Of a DNA stretch of 64,000 bases, positions 42,909 to 52,038 are shown in pieces. The position numbers and the translations under genes are program-made. Position 1 is the first letter of the stretch. The number at the start of each line of letters is the position of its first letter. This stretch comes from Amycolatopsis jiangsuensis (GTDB lineage: Bacteria; Actinomycetota; Actinomycetes; Mycobacteriales; Pseudonocardiaceae): the NCBI RefSeq assembly GCF_014204865.1, contig NZ_JACHMG010000001.1, positions 2,170,001 through 2,234,000 of the forward strand. The letters run 5' to 3'. The notes under the pieces are model-generated. The model was not told where the DNA came from. It made no database searches and worked only from the letters and a program-made list of their open reading frames with translations.

Positions 42909-44938
42909 CGGGCGCGCTCCCGCAGCAAAGCCAGCGGAGCGGAGACGGTGCCCTTCAGCTGCTCGATGACCAGCCGGCGCGGCACGCCGGCGGACTCCGT
43001 GCTCTGCTCGGATTTCCGGCCCAGCAACCGGGGCAGCCCGCGGGGCACGGCGAGGGCCAGCTCGCGAAGGCCGCCAGGGCGGGCGGCGTGGAGGAGATAC
43101 ATGGCCGCGAGCCCGGTGCCGTATCCACGCAGCTGCCGGAGCAGTTCCTCTTCGGTGCCACGGTGTTCGTGCCGCACCACGGCGTGCGGGGTGTACACCA
43201 CGCGCTTGCCGGAGCCGACCAGCCGGAGGTAGAGGTCGAGATCTTCCCCGGACTTCGTGCGCCTGCCGGGGCCAAGCCGTTCGTCGAACCCACCGAGTGC
43301 CAGGAAATCCTCGCGGCGCCAGGCCATGTTGTTGCCCGAGCCGAACCGCCCTGGCGACTGCAGCCGGTGCGCGTCCGCGGTGAACGCCTGCCGCCGGTAG
43401 CCCTTGCCGAATCCGCCGAACGCCTCGAACCACACCTGCGCTGGCGTGTCCAGCCGCAGCGGGGCGACGAGCCCGGTGACGCACGGGGTGTCCGGCTGCG
43501 CCAGCTCCGCGGCCAGTTCGGCGAGCCAGCCCCGGTCCACCACTGTGTCGTCGTCGGTGAAGGCCAGCACGGTGCCGGTCGCCGCCTGTGCGCCCCGGTT
43601 GCGGGCCCGGCCGGCCCCCGGCACCGGTTCGTGCAGCAGCCGGATCCGCTCGTCGGTGGTGGCCAGTTCCCGCAGCGGACCGCGCGGCCCGTCGGCGACG
43701 TTGTCCACCACCAGAATCTCCAGGTCCGGATAACCGGTGGCCAGCACGCTGTGCACGCACCGCCGGACGTCGTCGGGCCGGCCCGCGGTCGCGAGCACCA
43801 CGCTGACCCGGGGCAGCCGCTCCGGCCGCGGTGGCCGGTCCGCGGACAGCTCGGCCAGCCGCTCACGCAGTCCGGCGGCGTCCTCGGGACGGCGTACCGA
43901 ACCGAGCACCACCTCACCGGCCCGCACGAGCGCCGCGGCCTCACCCGGCCAGTCCACTTCGGACCCGCCGGCCAGGTCCACTGTGTGCACCGGGATCGGG
44001 GACGGCTGCGTTTCGTTCTCACCGCGGCGAAGCCGGCCCCTCACGTATCCGGCCCCGGCAGCTGCGGTGGCGACGAAGATTCCTCTGGCACCGGCGAGAT
44101 TCCCCCGCCGCAGTTCGCGCAGAACTGCTTTCGGCAGTACCGCACGCAGGTACGAGCGCTCCGTCTCCAGTGCGTCCTGTTCACCCACGAGCCGGGAGAC
44201 CGCCGCCTTCGAGATCCCTTCCGCCCAGCTGCGATGCCGGATGTACTCGCGCGCGGTGCGGCCGCGGGTGACCCGGTGCCGCACCGTCGCGGCCGGCTCC
44301 AGGACCACCTTCGCGCCCGGTACCCGCTGCCGCAGCCGGATGCACAGTTCGGTCTCCTCGCACCCCAGCGGAAGTGCCGCGGTCCGTCCCACACTCTCGG
44401 TGAACCCGCCGAGGGCCTCGAGGTGTTTGCGGCGGAACGACATCGCGCAGCCCATCAGATTCCGCACCTCGGCGCGGCTTTCCGGCTGCCCGGTGTACCC
44501 GCAGCCGACGATCCAGTAGAGCTCCGGCGGAAGCCACCGCGGCGGCGCGTCATCCGGCCACGCCGGGATCGCCCGCCCGCCGACCGCGGCGACGGCCGGA
44601 TCCGCGTAGGGCGCCAGCATTTCCTCCAGCCACCAGGAATCGGCCGCGGCGTCGTCGTCGAGGAAAGCCACGATCTCCCCCACCGCGGCCCGGTACCCGG
44701 TGTTGCGCGCCCCGGAAAGCCCGGCCCTGCGGTGGTTTTCCAGTACCCGCACGCCCGGCGCCTCGAAGGCTTCGGCAGCCCGCCGCAGCAGCGCCGGATT
44801 GTGGTCCACCACCACGACCAGCTCGGCCGGCGGGAGGGTCTGGCCGCCCACCGACTTCACCGCCTCCACGAGGTCGTCCCAGCGGTCCTCGGTGTAGCAG
44901 CAGAGCACCACCGACGCCGCGTGCCGTGCTCCGGTCAT
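42905..44938 (-). CDS. Tandem two-domain glycosyltransferase family 2 protein
   Basis: 677 aa with two GT-A domains. Domain 1 (about 8-240) has SVVLCCYTEDR, DxD-like FLDDDAAADSW and a catalytic-type GCEETELCIRL. Domain 2 (about 385-620) has VSVVLATAGRP, FTDDDTVVDRGW and SGEDLDLYLRL. Both look complete, so one polypeptide may add two sugars. The start at 44938 overlaps the preceding GT stop by ATGA; earlier starts in this frame are read-through of the neighbour. Confidence 0.9.
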   Translation of the reverse strand: MTGARHAASVVLCCYTEDRWDDLVEAVKSVGGQTLPPAELVVVVDHNPALLRRAAEAFEAPGVRVLENHRRAGLSGARNTGYRAAVGEIVAFLDDDAAADSWWLEEMLAPYADPAVAAVGGRAIPAWPDDAPPRWLPPELYWIVGCGYTGQPESRAEVRNLMGCAMSFRRKHLEALGGFTESVGRTAALPLGCEETELCIRLRQRVPGAKVVLEPAATVRHRVTRGRTAREYIRHRSWAEGISKAAVSRLVGEQDALETERSYLRAVLPKAVLRELRRGNLAGARGIFVATAAAGAGYVRGRLRRGENETQPSPIPVHTVDLAGGSEVDWPGEAAALVRAGEVVLGSVRRPEDAAGLRERLAELSADRPPRPERLPRVSVVLATAGRPDDVRRCVHSVLATGYPDLEILVVDNVADGPRGPLRELATTDERIRLLHEPVPGAGRARNRGAQAATGTVLAFTDDDTVVDRGWLAELAAELAQPDTPCVTGLVAPLRLDTPAQVWFEAFGGFGKGYRRQAFTADAHRLQSPGRFGSGNNMAWRREDFLALGGFDERLGPGRRTKSGEDLDLYLRLVGSGKRVVYTPHAVVRHEHRGTEEELLRQLRGYGTGLAAMYLLHAARPGGLRELALAVPRGLPRLLGRKSEQSTESAGVPRRLVIEQLKGTVSAPLALLRERAR

Positions 44939-45702
44939 GGGCGCACCACACGGTCCACACCGGACACCGCGGCCTCGCCACGGCGGCGCTTGCGCCGGGA
45001 CCGCGCCGTTTCGCGGAAAATCACCCGCAGGACCCGCAGCCCGTCGCGGAAGGTGTCGAGGTTGCTGGTTCCGTAGATCCGGTCGCGCTCGAAGCTCGGC
45101 ACCTCGGCGATCTTCAGCCCGGCGAGCGCGACGCGGCAGTTGATCAGCGTCTCGACCTCGAACCCGTCCCCCCAGCGCGGCTCCGTGCCGGCGGGCTCCG
45201 GAAGCCCGAGCGAGGGAACCACATCGGCCCAGAACGCGTTGTAGCCATAGCACAGGTCGGTGAACCTGGTGCGCAGCAGCAGATTCGTCAGTCCACTGAG
45301 GACAGCGTTGCCGGCGCGGCGCAGCAGCGTGATGTCGTCGCTGCCACCGCCGGCCGTGAACCGGGTGCCTTTGGCGAAGTCCGCGCCGGCCACCAGGGTT
45401 TCCACGAACGCCGGGATCTCCTCCGGTGCCGCGGACCCGTCCGCGTCCACCATGATCACGATGTCGCCGGTCACCCGTTCGAACCCGCAGGCGAGCGCGT
45501 TGCCCTTGCCGCGCCGGGTCTGGGTGAGCACGTCGGCTTCCGGCAGGAACCGCCGGGCGACCGCGACCGAATCGTCGGCCGAATTGCCGTCCACGACGAT
45601 GATCTGGTGCACCGGCGGCAGGGCCGGCAGCACCACCTCGAGGTTTCTCGCCTCGTTGAGCACGGGTATGACCAGGGTGATGCGGGGATCGGGAGTACGC
45701 AT
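44935..45702 (-). CDS. GT2 glycosyltransferase (dolichol-phosphate-mannose-synthase-like)
   Basis: 255 aa. ITLVIPVLNEARNLEVVLPAL, VVDGNSADDSVAVA and IVIMVDADGSAAPEEI form the nucleotide-sugar and DxD motifs of the DPM1-like group. The C-terminus is basic (RSRRKRRRGE), suggesting membrane contact. The ATG at 45702 has AAAGG five bases upstream and is preferred over the GTG at 45708. First gene of the polysaccharide operon, it may prime or extend the lipid-linked sugar. Confidence 0.88.
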   Translation of the reverse strand: MRTPDPRITLVIPVLNEARNLEVVLPALPPVHQIIVVDGNSADDSVAVARRFLPEADVLTQTRRGKGNALACGFERVTGDIVIMVDADGSAAPEEIPAFVETLVAGADFAKGTRFTAGGGSDDITLLRRAGNAVLSGLTNLLLRTRFTDLCYGYNAFWADVVPSLGLPEPAGTEPRWGDGFEVETLINCRVALAGLKIAEVPSFERDRIYGTSNLDTFRDGLRVLRVIFRETARSRRKRRRGEAAVSGVDRVVRP

Positions 45703-45923
45703 GGCCACCTTTCACGGGTGTCGGAACGGCGCCGCGGCGCGCGTGCTGGCATCGGAAAGCGGGCGGAATCGGATGGCGGCGGCCGAATCCCCCTGCGAAT
45801 CGGGGGAACCCGCGCAGCGGCGGCGCTTCGGCGGCGGTGCCGGAGCGCGTTCGGCTACACTGGTTCTGCGAGGAAAGGCACAGCGCGGCGCGACGTCGCG
45901 CAGCAAGGGAGTGAACGCACCAC

Positions 45924-46106
45924 ATGACCGGCAAGAACATCTGCGTGTGCGGACATTCCGAAGAAGTGCATCAGCACTTCCGGCCGGGCCGGGACTGCGG
46001 TAGCTGCGGTGCGGAAAAGTGCCCGCGATTCAGGCGGGACACCCAGGCGAGCCGGCGGACGGGCACCGGAAACGGGATTCCGGAACCGGACGACGGCCGG
46101 CAGTGA
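45924..46106 (+). CDS. Small zinc-binding-like CxCGH protein
   Basis: 60 aa. Metal-ligand candidates CVCGHSEEVHQHF and CGSCGAEKCPRF form two clusters, followed by a disordered polar tail. Small CxCGH proteins of this kind recur in actinobacteria with no known role. The ATG at 45924 has AGGGAG upstream. Divergent from the polysaccharide operon across 221 bp. Confidence 0.7.
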   Translation: MTGKNICVCGHSEEVHQHFRPGRDCGSCGAEKCPRFRRDTQASRRTGTGNGIPEPDDGRQ

Positions 46107-46608
46107 CCTGATCAGGCGCGTGGTCTTCGCGCGACTCTGCCGAGTTCCACGGCTACCCGTCGCTCAATTCTGACCGGGGGGACGAGGATGGTCTGCCACA
46201 TGAGAAGTCCGAACGGGTCGTCGGGGGATCTTCCGTCAATGGTGCGTGAAGCAGAGAATCACAGGCCGCGCAGGCCTTGTCAATGATTCGATCATCGATT
46301 GCCCGACTATGGTCTATACCTTGCCCGCCGGGTCTTGCCAACCGTCATCGCCGTCCTCCATACTTTGTTGTTGGCCACAACGAATCTCGCCGGCTCCCGG
46401 CCGCGGACCCCGGACGGCTCCTTCGCGTCCACTGTGGACCTGGTGCTGCCTGTCGATCCAACCCGGCGCCGGTGACCCCCGGGTATACGCCTGATGAAAG
46501 CCGTGCGGCGACGGGCTGCCGGTTCGTCGTCCACCGCCCCGGGCCCGGCCACGACAGCCGGCGGATCCGTTCACTCCGGACATATGCCGCACCTGGGAGA
46601 CTGGCGGG
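46107..46608. other. About 0.5 kb intergenic, no gene seen
   Basis: Frames here lack ribosome sites and family similarity. No repeat, hairpin of note or RNA gene was identified. It contains the promoter of the DUF998 gene. Confidence 0.5.
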
Positions 46609-47292
46609 ATGACCACTGTGGCCGGGGACCGCCGTCCCGCTCTGTTCGCCTTCGCCGGGGTCGCCGCGCTCGCCGGGGGTGCCGCGCTGGTCCTGCTGCT
46701 GCAGCTGATCCCGCCGACCGACGAGATCAGCGTGCTGCGGCGGACGATCAGCGAATACGGCCTCTCGGCGAACAAATGGGTGTTCGATCTCGCGGTGGCC
46801 CTGGTCGCGGCCGGGTCCGCGGTCACGCTGGCAGTGCTGTGGCTGCAGCGGCGGCTGCCGTGGATCGCGGCCGTGTTCGGTGCGCTGTGGACGATCGGGC
46901 TGCTGGTGGTCGTCGCCTTCCCGAAGACCGACTGGACCAGCGTCACCGCGTCCGGCACGGGCGGCACTCTGCACCGGATCGCCAGCATCGTGGCCTTCGT
47001 GTGCCTTCCGCTGGCCGTGCTCACCGCGGCCCGCGCGGTGTTTCCCGATTCCCCGCGCCGGCGCTTCGCCGCCCGCCTGTTCGCCGTGCTTTCCCTGGCC
47101 TGGTTCGCGGTACTGCTCGGCGCCGTCGCGGTCGCGGCGCTCACCGATCAGCGCTGGTGGGTGCTCATCCCGCTCGGGCTCGTCGAGCGCGGCCTGGCGC
47201 TGACCGAACTGGTCGCGCTCGCCGCCCTCGCCTTGCCCTCCCGGGTCACTGCACCGACCAGCCCCCGTCCGACGGCAGGATCGCCCCGTTGA
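46609..47292 (+). CDS. DUF998-family integral membrane protein
   Basis: 227 aa with six predicted helices and the DUF998 pattern: TISEYGLSANKWVFDLAV between helices 1 and 2, FPKTDWTS and TLHRIASIVAFVCLPLAVL in the middle. Function of the family is not established. Its 3' end overlaps the convergent SDR gene by 47 bp. Confidence 0.85.
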   Translation: MTTVAGDRRPALFAFAGVAALAGGAALVLLLQLIPPTDEISVLRRTISEYGLSANKWVFDLAVALVAAGSAVTLAVLWLQRRLPWIAAVFGALWTIGLLVVVAFPKTDWTSVTASGTGGTLHRIASIVAFVCLPLAVLTAARAVFPDSPRRRFAARLFAVLSLAWFAVLLGAVAVAALTDQRWWVLIPLGLVERGLALTELVALAALALPSRVTAPTSPRPTAGSPR

Positions 47293-48247
47293 GGTTCACG
47301 CCGTCGTCACTCAGCAGGAACGTGATCGACGCGGCGAGCTGCTCCGGCGTCGCGATCGGCGGCATGAGCCGGTGGAACGGCTGGAGCCGCTCGTAGCCGG
47401 AGCCATCCGGCCGGAAGTCGCCCGCGATCCCGGTCGCCACCCCGCCGGGAGCGACCGCGTTGAATCGGAGCCCGCGCGGTCCGTACATGAACGCGCAGCT
47501 CCGGGTGATCCCGACGACCGCGTGTTTCGAGGCGGTGTAGGCGACTCCGGCCGCCGAGCCGCGCAACGCCGCCTCGGACGCCACGTTCACCACCGACCCG
47601 CGACCGGCCTCGAGCATCGCCGGCACCACCGCCCGGGTCAGCCGCAGGGTCGCGTCCACGTTCACCGCGAAGATCCGCCGCCACATCTCGTCGCTGACCT
47701 CGTGTGCCGGGGAGAAGTCGTCGGAGATGCCCGCGACGTTGGCCAGCCCGTCCACCTGGTCGCCGGCCGCCTCCGCGATCCGTTCGGCGGCGCCGGGATC
47801 GGTGAGGTCCACCGGCACCGGTTCCGCGCCGGTCCGCTCGGCGAGCGCGGCGAGCCCGTCCGCCGCGAGGTCGACCGCGACGACCCGGCCGCCCTCCCGC
47901 GCGATCCGCGCCGCGGTGGCCCGGCCGATCCCGGACGCCGCCCCGGTCACCACGACCGTCCGGCCGGTGAAGCGGTCCGCGACGATCCGTTCGCGCCATC
48001 CCGCCACCATGTCCTCGTCCGGCACCCGCCCGCCGTTGACCTGCCGCACGAGGCGGTCCACCACTTCCGCGGGCAGCCGGCCCCCGCTCAGCTCGGCCAG
48101 CTGCCGCAGCGGTAGCCCGCGGGCCGGATCGAGCACCTGGATACCGGCCCCGTTCTCCGCCAGCAGCTCACGCAGCAGGACGCCACCCTCGGGATGGTCG
48201 AGCCAGTCCCCCACCGTGCTGTTCGCGGTCAGCGGGATGGCAGGCAT
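47246..48247 (-). CDS. Short-chain dehydrogenase/reductase with N-terminal extension
   Basis: 333 aa. The SDR core starts near residue 90 with TGAASGIGRA, then NVAGISDD, a catalytic Ser in VNVASEAALRGS and YTASKHA (Tyr-x-x-x-Lys). The first 90 residues are an extra helical domain not found in classical SDRs. The ATG at 48247 is better spaced from AGGAGG than the GTG at 48253. Substrate unknown. Divergent from the FabG-MaoC operon, with the CTAAGC palindrome between. Confidence 0.88.
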   Translation of the reverse strand: MPAIPLTANSTVGDWLDHPEGGVLLRELLAENGAGIQVLDPARGLPLRQLAELSGGRLPAEVVDRLVRQVNGGRVPDEDMVAGWRERIVADRFTGRTVVVTGAASGIGRATAARIAREGGRVVAVDLAADGLAALAERTGAEPVPVDLTDPGAAERIAEAAGDQVDGLANVAGISDDFSPAHEVSDEMWRRIFAVNVDATLRLTRAVVPAMLEAGRGSVVNVASEAALRGSAAGVAYTASKHAVVGITRSCAFMYGPRGLRFNAVAPGGVATGIAGDFRPDGSGYERLQPFHRLMPPIATPEQLAASITFLLSDDGVNLNGAILPSDGGWSVQ

Positions 48248-48343
48248 GGGCACGCTCCTCCTGACGTCGAGGCTGTGTCCGGCAGCCTACTCCGTTGTTA
48301 AATCACCTGCCTGATACAACGCCGCACTCGCGCGCCCACCGTA

Positions 48344-48359
48344 CTAAGCGTACGCTTAG
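48344..48359. promoter_or_regulatory. Perfect 16-bp palindrome CTAAGCGTACGCTTAG, operator candidate
   Basis: It lies between the divergent SDR genes, 114 bp before the FabG-like start. The same CTAAGC-N4-GCTTAG arms occur at 61493-61508 before another SDR operon, so a common TetR-like repressor of acyl or steroid-type catabolism is inferred. Confidence 0.6.
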
Positions 48360-48472
48360 CCGCCGGCGGCTGTACCGCACGGCGAGGCGGTACTGTCCGG
48401 CCAGGACGGCTTTCCCCGAAGTCCCCGACGAAGTTTCTCGATCACAAGTTCTCGACGATGAGGAGACCCACC

Positions 48473-49234
48473 GTGAGCGATTCCCCTTCCCGCGTGGCCA
48501 TCGTGACCGGGGCCGGCCGTGGCATCGGTGCCGCGGTCGCCCGCCGTCTCGCCGCCGACGGGTTCGCCGTCGGGCTGCTGGACCTCGACGAGGCGGGAGT
48601 ACGCCAGGGTGCCGAGGCGATCGTCGCCGAGGGCGGGCGCGCGGTGGGTGTGCCACTCGACGTGAGCGACGCCGAGCAGGTGGACGCCGCCGTGACCCGG
48701 GTGGCCGAGGAACTCGGCGCCCCGACCGTGCTGGTGAACAACGCCGGCATCACGCGGGACAACCTGCTGTTCAAGATGACCGAGCAGGACTGGGACTCGG
48801 TGCTGACGGTGCACCTGCGCGGCTCGTTCCTGATGACCCGCGCGGTGCAGAAGTACCAGACCGAGCAGAAGTGGGGCCGGATCGTCAACCTGTCCAGCAC
48901 CTCGGCGCTGGGCAACCGCGGGCAGGTCAACTACTCCGCGGCCAAGGCGGGCATGCAGGGCTTCACCAAGACGCTGGCCATCGAGCTCGGCAAGTTCGGC
49001 GTCACCGCGAACGCGATCGCGCCCGGGTTCATCGCCACCGACATGACCGCGGCCACCGCGCAGCGGCTCGGCGTGGACTTCGAGGACTTCAAGAAGGCCT
49101 CGGCGGCGCAGATCCCGGTGCAGCGCGTGGGTACCCCGGACGACATCGCGAACGTGGCGTCCTTCCTCGTCAGCGAGGGCGCGGGCTTCGTGTCCGGACA
49201 GGTCATCTACGTGGCCGGCGGACCGAAGGACTGA
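48473..49234 (+). CDS. FabG-like short-chain dehydrogenase (3-oxoacyl/3-hydroxyacyl)
   Basis: 253 aa from a GTG with GAGGAGA upstream. TGAGRGIGAAVA cofactor loop, NNAGITRDNLLFKM, catalytic Ser in NLSSTSALGN and YSAAKAG. Ends ASFLVSEGAGFVSGQVIYVAGG, very FabG-like. The MaoC gene starts 5 bp later, so the pair likely interconverts 3-oxo, 3-hydroxy and 2-enoyl-CoA. Confidence 0.9.
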   Translation: MSDSPSRVAIVTGAGRGIGAAVARRLAADGFAVGLLDLDEAGVRQGAEAIVAEGGRAVGVPLDVSDAEQVDAAVTRVAEELGAPTVLVNNAGITRDNLLFKMTEQDWDSVLTVHLRGSFLMTRAVQKYQTEQKWGRIVNLSSTSALGNRGQVNYSAAKAGMQGFTKTLAIELGKFGVTANAIAPGFIATDMTAATAQRLGVDFEDFKKASAAQIPVQRVGTPDDIANVASFLVSEGAGFVSGQVIYVAGGPKD

Positions 49235-49239
49235 CCGCG

Positions 49240-49692
49240 ATGCGCACGTTCTCCGATCTCGCCGACCTCGCCGCCGCGGTCGGCGAGCACCTCGGCGAAA
49301 GCGAATGGCACCCGATCACCCAGGAGCAGGTGCAGCGGTTCGCCGACGCGACCGGTGACCACCAGTGGATCCATCTCGACGCGGAGCGGGCCGCGAACGG
49401 CCCGTTCGGCACCACGATCGCGCACGGTTTCCTCACCCTGTCGCTGATCCCGATGTTCGGCCCGGAGATCTACCGGGTCGAGGGCCTGACGATGGGCGTC
49501 AACTACGGCCTCAACAAGGTGCGCTTCCCGCAGCCGGTGAAGGTCGGCGCCCGGGTCCGCGGCGGCGCCGACCTGATCGAGGTCACCGACGTGCCCGGTG
49601 GCAAGCAGGCCGTGGTGCGCTGGACGATCGAGATCGAGGGCGAGGCCAAACCGGCCTGCGTGGCCGAAATGGTCTCCCGGATGATCGCCTGA
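49240..49692 (+). CDS. MaoC-like (R)-enoyl-CoA hydratase
   Basis: 150 aa hot-dog fold. The hydratase-2 motif reads RFADATGDHQWIHLD followed by GPFGTTIAHGFLTLSL, with the catalytic Asp and His in place. Second gene after the SDR, ended by a strong hairpin. It resembles the NodN/MaoC group in actinobacterial acyl-CoA operons. Confidence 0.92.
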   Translation: MRTFSDLADLAAAVGEHLGESEWHPITQEQVQRFADATGDHQWIHLDAERAANGPFGTTIAHGFLTLSLIPMFGPEIYRVEGLTMGVNYGLNKVRFPQPVKVGARVRGGADLIEVTDVPGGKQAVVRWTIEIEGEAKPACVAEMVSRMIA

Positions 49693-49708
49693 CCCTTCAC
49701 CCTCTCGC

Positions 49709-49744
49709 GAGTGGCTGCGCCGGTTCCGACCGGCGCAGCCACTC
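49709..49744 (+). terminator. Perfect 15-bp hairpin after maoC
   Basis: GAGTGGCTGCGCCGG (49709-49723) and CCGGCGCAGCCACTC (49730-49744) pair exactly around a six-base loop, 17 bp after the MaoC stop. There is no T-run. It separates the SDR-MaoC unit from the kinase-ACAD unit. Confidence 0.85.
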
Positions 49745-49789
49745 CCCAGCAGTCGGTACTGTGCTGCGGAACTGCCCGAAGGAGGCCCG

Positions 49790-50815
49790 ATGACCCGCAC
49801 CGACCCACCCGGACTCGACTTGGCCCGGCTGCGTGCCCACCTGGACCGCGAGCGGCCCGGACTGGTCACCGGCGAGCTCACCGCGGAAGTGATCCAGGGC
49901 GGCCGGTCCAACCTCACCTACGTGGTGAGCGACGGCACCGGGCAGTGGGTGGTGCGCCGTCCGCCGCTCGGGCACGTCCTGCCCACCGCGCACGACATGG
50001 GCCGCGAGTTCCGCGTCCTCAGCGGACTGGCCGGCACCCCGGTCCCGGTGCCCCGGACGGTCCTGCTGTGCAGCGAACCGGACGTGCTCGGCGCGCAGTT
50101 CTACGTGATGGAGTTCGTCGAGGGCACGCCGTACCGTTCGGCCGAGGAGCTGACCGAGGTCGGGCCGGCGCGCACCCGGGCGATCGCGGACGCGCTCGTG
50201 GACACCCTCGTCGACCTGCACGCGGTGGAGCCCGAAGCCGTCGGGCTCGGCGATTTCGGGCGGCCGGAAGGATTCCTGGAGCGGCAGCTGCGGCGGTGGA
50301 AGAAGCAGCTCGACGGTTCGCGCAGCCGCGACCTGCCCGGGGCCGACGAGCTGCACGACCGGCTGGCCGCGAAGCTGCCCGCCTCCGGTCGTCCGTCCAT
50401 TGTGCACGGTGACTACCGGCTGGACAACGTGCTGGTGGACGACAGGGACCGGATCAGCGCGGTGCTCGACTGGGAGATGTCCACCCTCGGCGACCCACTC
50501 ACCGACGTGGCGCTGCTCGTCGCCTACGCCGAACGCGACAAGGTGTCGCTGCAGATGGTGTCCAACGCCAGCTCCGCGCCCGGGTATCCGAGCGCCGACG
50601 AGGTGGTCGCCCGCTACGCCGAGCGTTCCGGGCGCGACGTGTCCGCGCTCAACTGGTACGTGAGCTTCGCGTTCTTCAAGCTCGCCGTGATCCTGGAAGG
50701 GATCTACTACCGGCACAGCAAGGGCCAGACCGTCGGTGCGGGTTTCGAGGGCATCGGCGACGGCGTCGCCCGCCTGATCTCGCACGGCAACGAGACGCTC
50801 AAAGAGGAGAGGTAA
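49790..50815 (+). CDS. APH-fold phosphotransferase, ACAD10/11 kinase-like
   Basis: 341 aa. Protein-kinase-like APH domain: catalytic HGDYRLDNVLVD and metal-binding VLDWEMSTLGDP. ACAD10/11 and LvaA kinases phosphorylate 4-hydroxyacyl-CoA so that the phosphate can be removed to reach a 3-hydroxyacyl-CoA. Here three acyl-CoA dehydrogenase genes follow directly, the first overlapping by one base (TAATG), which supports that role. Confidence 0.88.
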   Translation: MTRTDPPGLDLARLRAHLDRERPGLVTGELTAEVIQGGRSNLTYVVSDGTGQWVVRRPPLGHVLPTAHDMGREFRVLSGLAGTPVPVPRTVLLCSEPDVLGAQFYVMEFVEGTPYRSAEELTEVGPARTRAIADALVDTLVDLHAVEPEAVGLGDFGRPEGFLERQLRRWKKQLDGSRSRDLPGADELHDRLAAKLPASGRPSIVHGDYRLDNVLVDDRDRISAVLDWEMSTLGDPLTDVALLVAYAERDKVSLQMVSNASSAPGYPSADEVVARYAERSGRDVSALNWYVSFAFFKLAVILEGIYYRHSKGQTVGAGFEGIGDGVARLISHGNETLKEER

Positions 50816-52038
50816 TGGACTTCGCGTTCGACGAGAGGACCGAACAGCTGCGCGGGCAGCTGCTCGAGTTCATGGATTCACACGTCTACCCCGCCGAACC
50901 CGTTTTCCAGCGGCAGCTCGCCGAGCGCACCGACCCGTGGGCACCGCCGCCGATCGTCGACGAGCTGAAGGCCCAGGCCCGGGAGCGGGGCCTCTGGAAC
51001 TTCTTCCTGCCCGGCGAGCAGGGTGCCGGGTTGACGAACCTCCAGTACGCGCCGCTGGCCGAGATCACCGGCCGCAGCCCGCATCTGGCGCCGTCGGTGG
51101 TCAACTGTGCTGCCCCGGACACCGGGAACATGGAAGTCCTGCACATGTTCGGCAGCGAGGCGCAGCGCAAGCAGTGGCTGCAGCCGTTGCTGGACGGGCA
51201 GATCCGCTCCGCGTTCGCGATGACCGAACCGGACGTGGCCTCCTCCGACGCGCGCAACATCGCCACCCGGATCCGCCGCGAGGGCGACGAGTACGTGATC
51301 ACCGGCCGCAAATGGTACATCTCCGGCGCGATGAACCCGAACTGCGCGATCTTCATCGTGATGGGCAAGACCGATCCCGAGGCCGCGCCGCACCGGCAGC
51401 AGAGCATGATCCTGGTCCCCCGCGACGCCCCCGGGCTCACCGTCGAACGCGGGATGCACGTGTTCGGCTACACCGACGGCGACCACGGCGGTCACGCCGA
51501 GGTCGTGTTCGACGAGGTCCGGGTCCCCGCGGAGAACCTGATCGCCGAGGAGGGCTCCGGGTTCGCGATCGCGCAGGCGCGGCTGGGGCCGGGCCGGATC
51601 CACCACTGCATGCGGGCGATCGGCATGGCCGAGCGGGCACTGGAGCTGATGTGCCGGCGCACGCTCTCGCGGGAGACGTTCGGGCGGCCGATCGCCGACG
51701 CGGGCGTGGTGCAGGACTGGATCGCCGAATCGCGGGTGCGGATCGAGCAGCAGCGGCTGCTCGTGCTCAAGACCGCGTGGCTGATGGACACCGTGGGCAA
51801 CCAGGGCGCGCACACCGAGATCCAGGCGATCAAGATCTCCACCCCGCTGGCCGTCGAGTGGATTCTGGACAAGGCGATCCAGGCACACGGTGCCGGTGGT
51901 GTGAGCCAGGACTTCCCGCTCGCCGAGCTGTGGGCGGGCGTGCGCACGCTGCGGCTGGCCGACGGCCCGGACGAGGTGCACAAGCGCTCGCTGGCGCGCC
52001 GTGAGCTGAAGAAGTACCGGGCGGAGGCGGGCCGGTGA
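50815..52038 (+). CDS. Acyl-CoA dehydrogenase, ACAD10/11-like
   Basis: 407 aa. FAD/substrate motifs FAMTEPDVASSDARNI and ITGRKWYISGAMNPN in the middle domain, and QAHGAGGVSQDFPLAELW plus the DGPDEVH C-terminal signature. With the kinase immediately before it, it likely completes 4-hydroxyacyl-CoA conversion or oxidises the acyl-CoA product. Confidence 0.9.
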   Translation: MDFAFDERTEQLRGQLLEFMDSHVYPAEPVFQRQLAERTDPWAPPPIVDELKAQARERGLWNFFLPGEQGAGLTNLQYAPLAEITGRSPHLAPSVVNCAAPDTGNMEVLHMFGSEAQRKQWLQPLLDGQIRSAFAMTEPDVASSDARNIATRIRREGDEYVITGRKWYISGAMNPNCAIFIVMGKTDPEAAPHRQQSMILVPRDAPGLTVERGMHVFGYTDGDHGGHAEVVFDEVRVPAENLIAEEGSGFAIAQARLGPGRIHHCMRAIGMAERALELMCRRTLSRETFGRPIADAGVVQDWIAESRVRIEQQRLLVLKTAWLMDTVGNQGAHTEIQAIKISTPLAVEWILDKAIQAHGAGGVSQDFPLAELWAGVRTLRLADGPDEVHKRSLARRELKKYRAEAGR

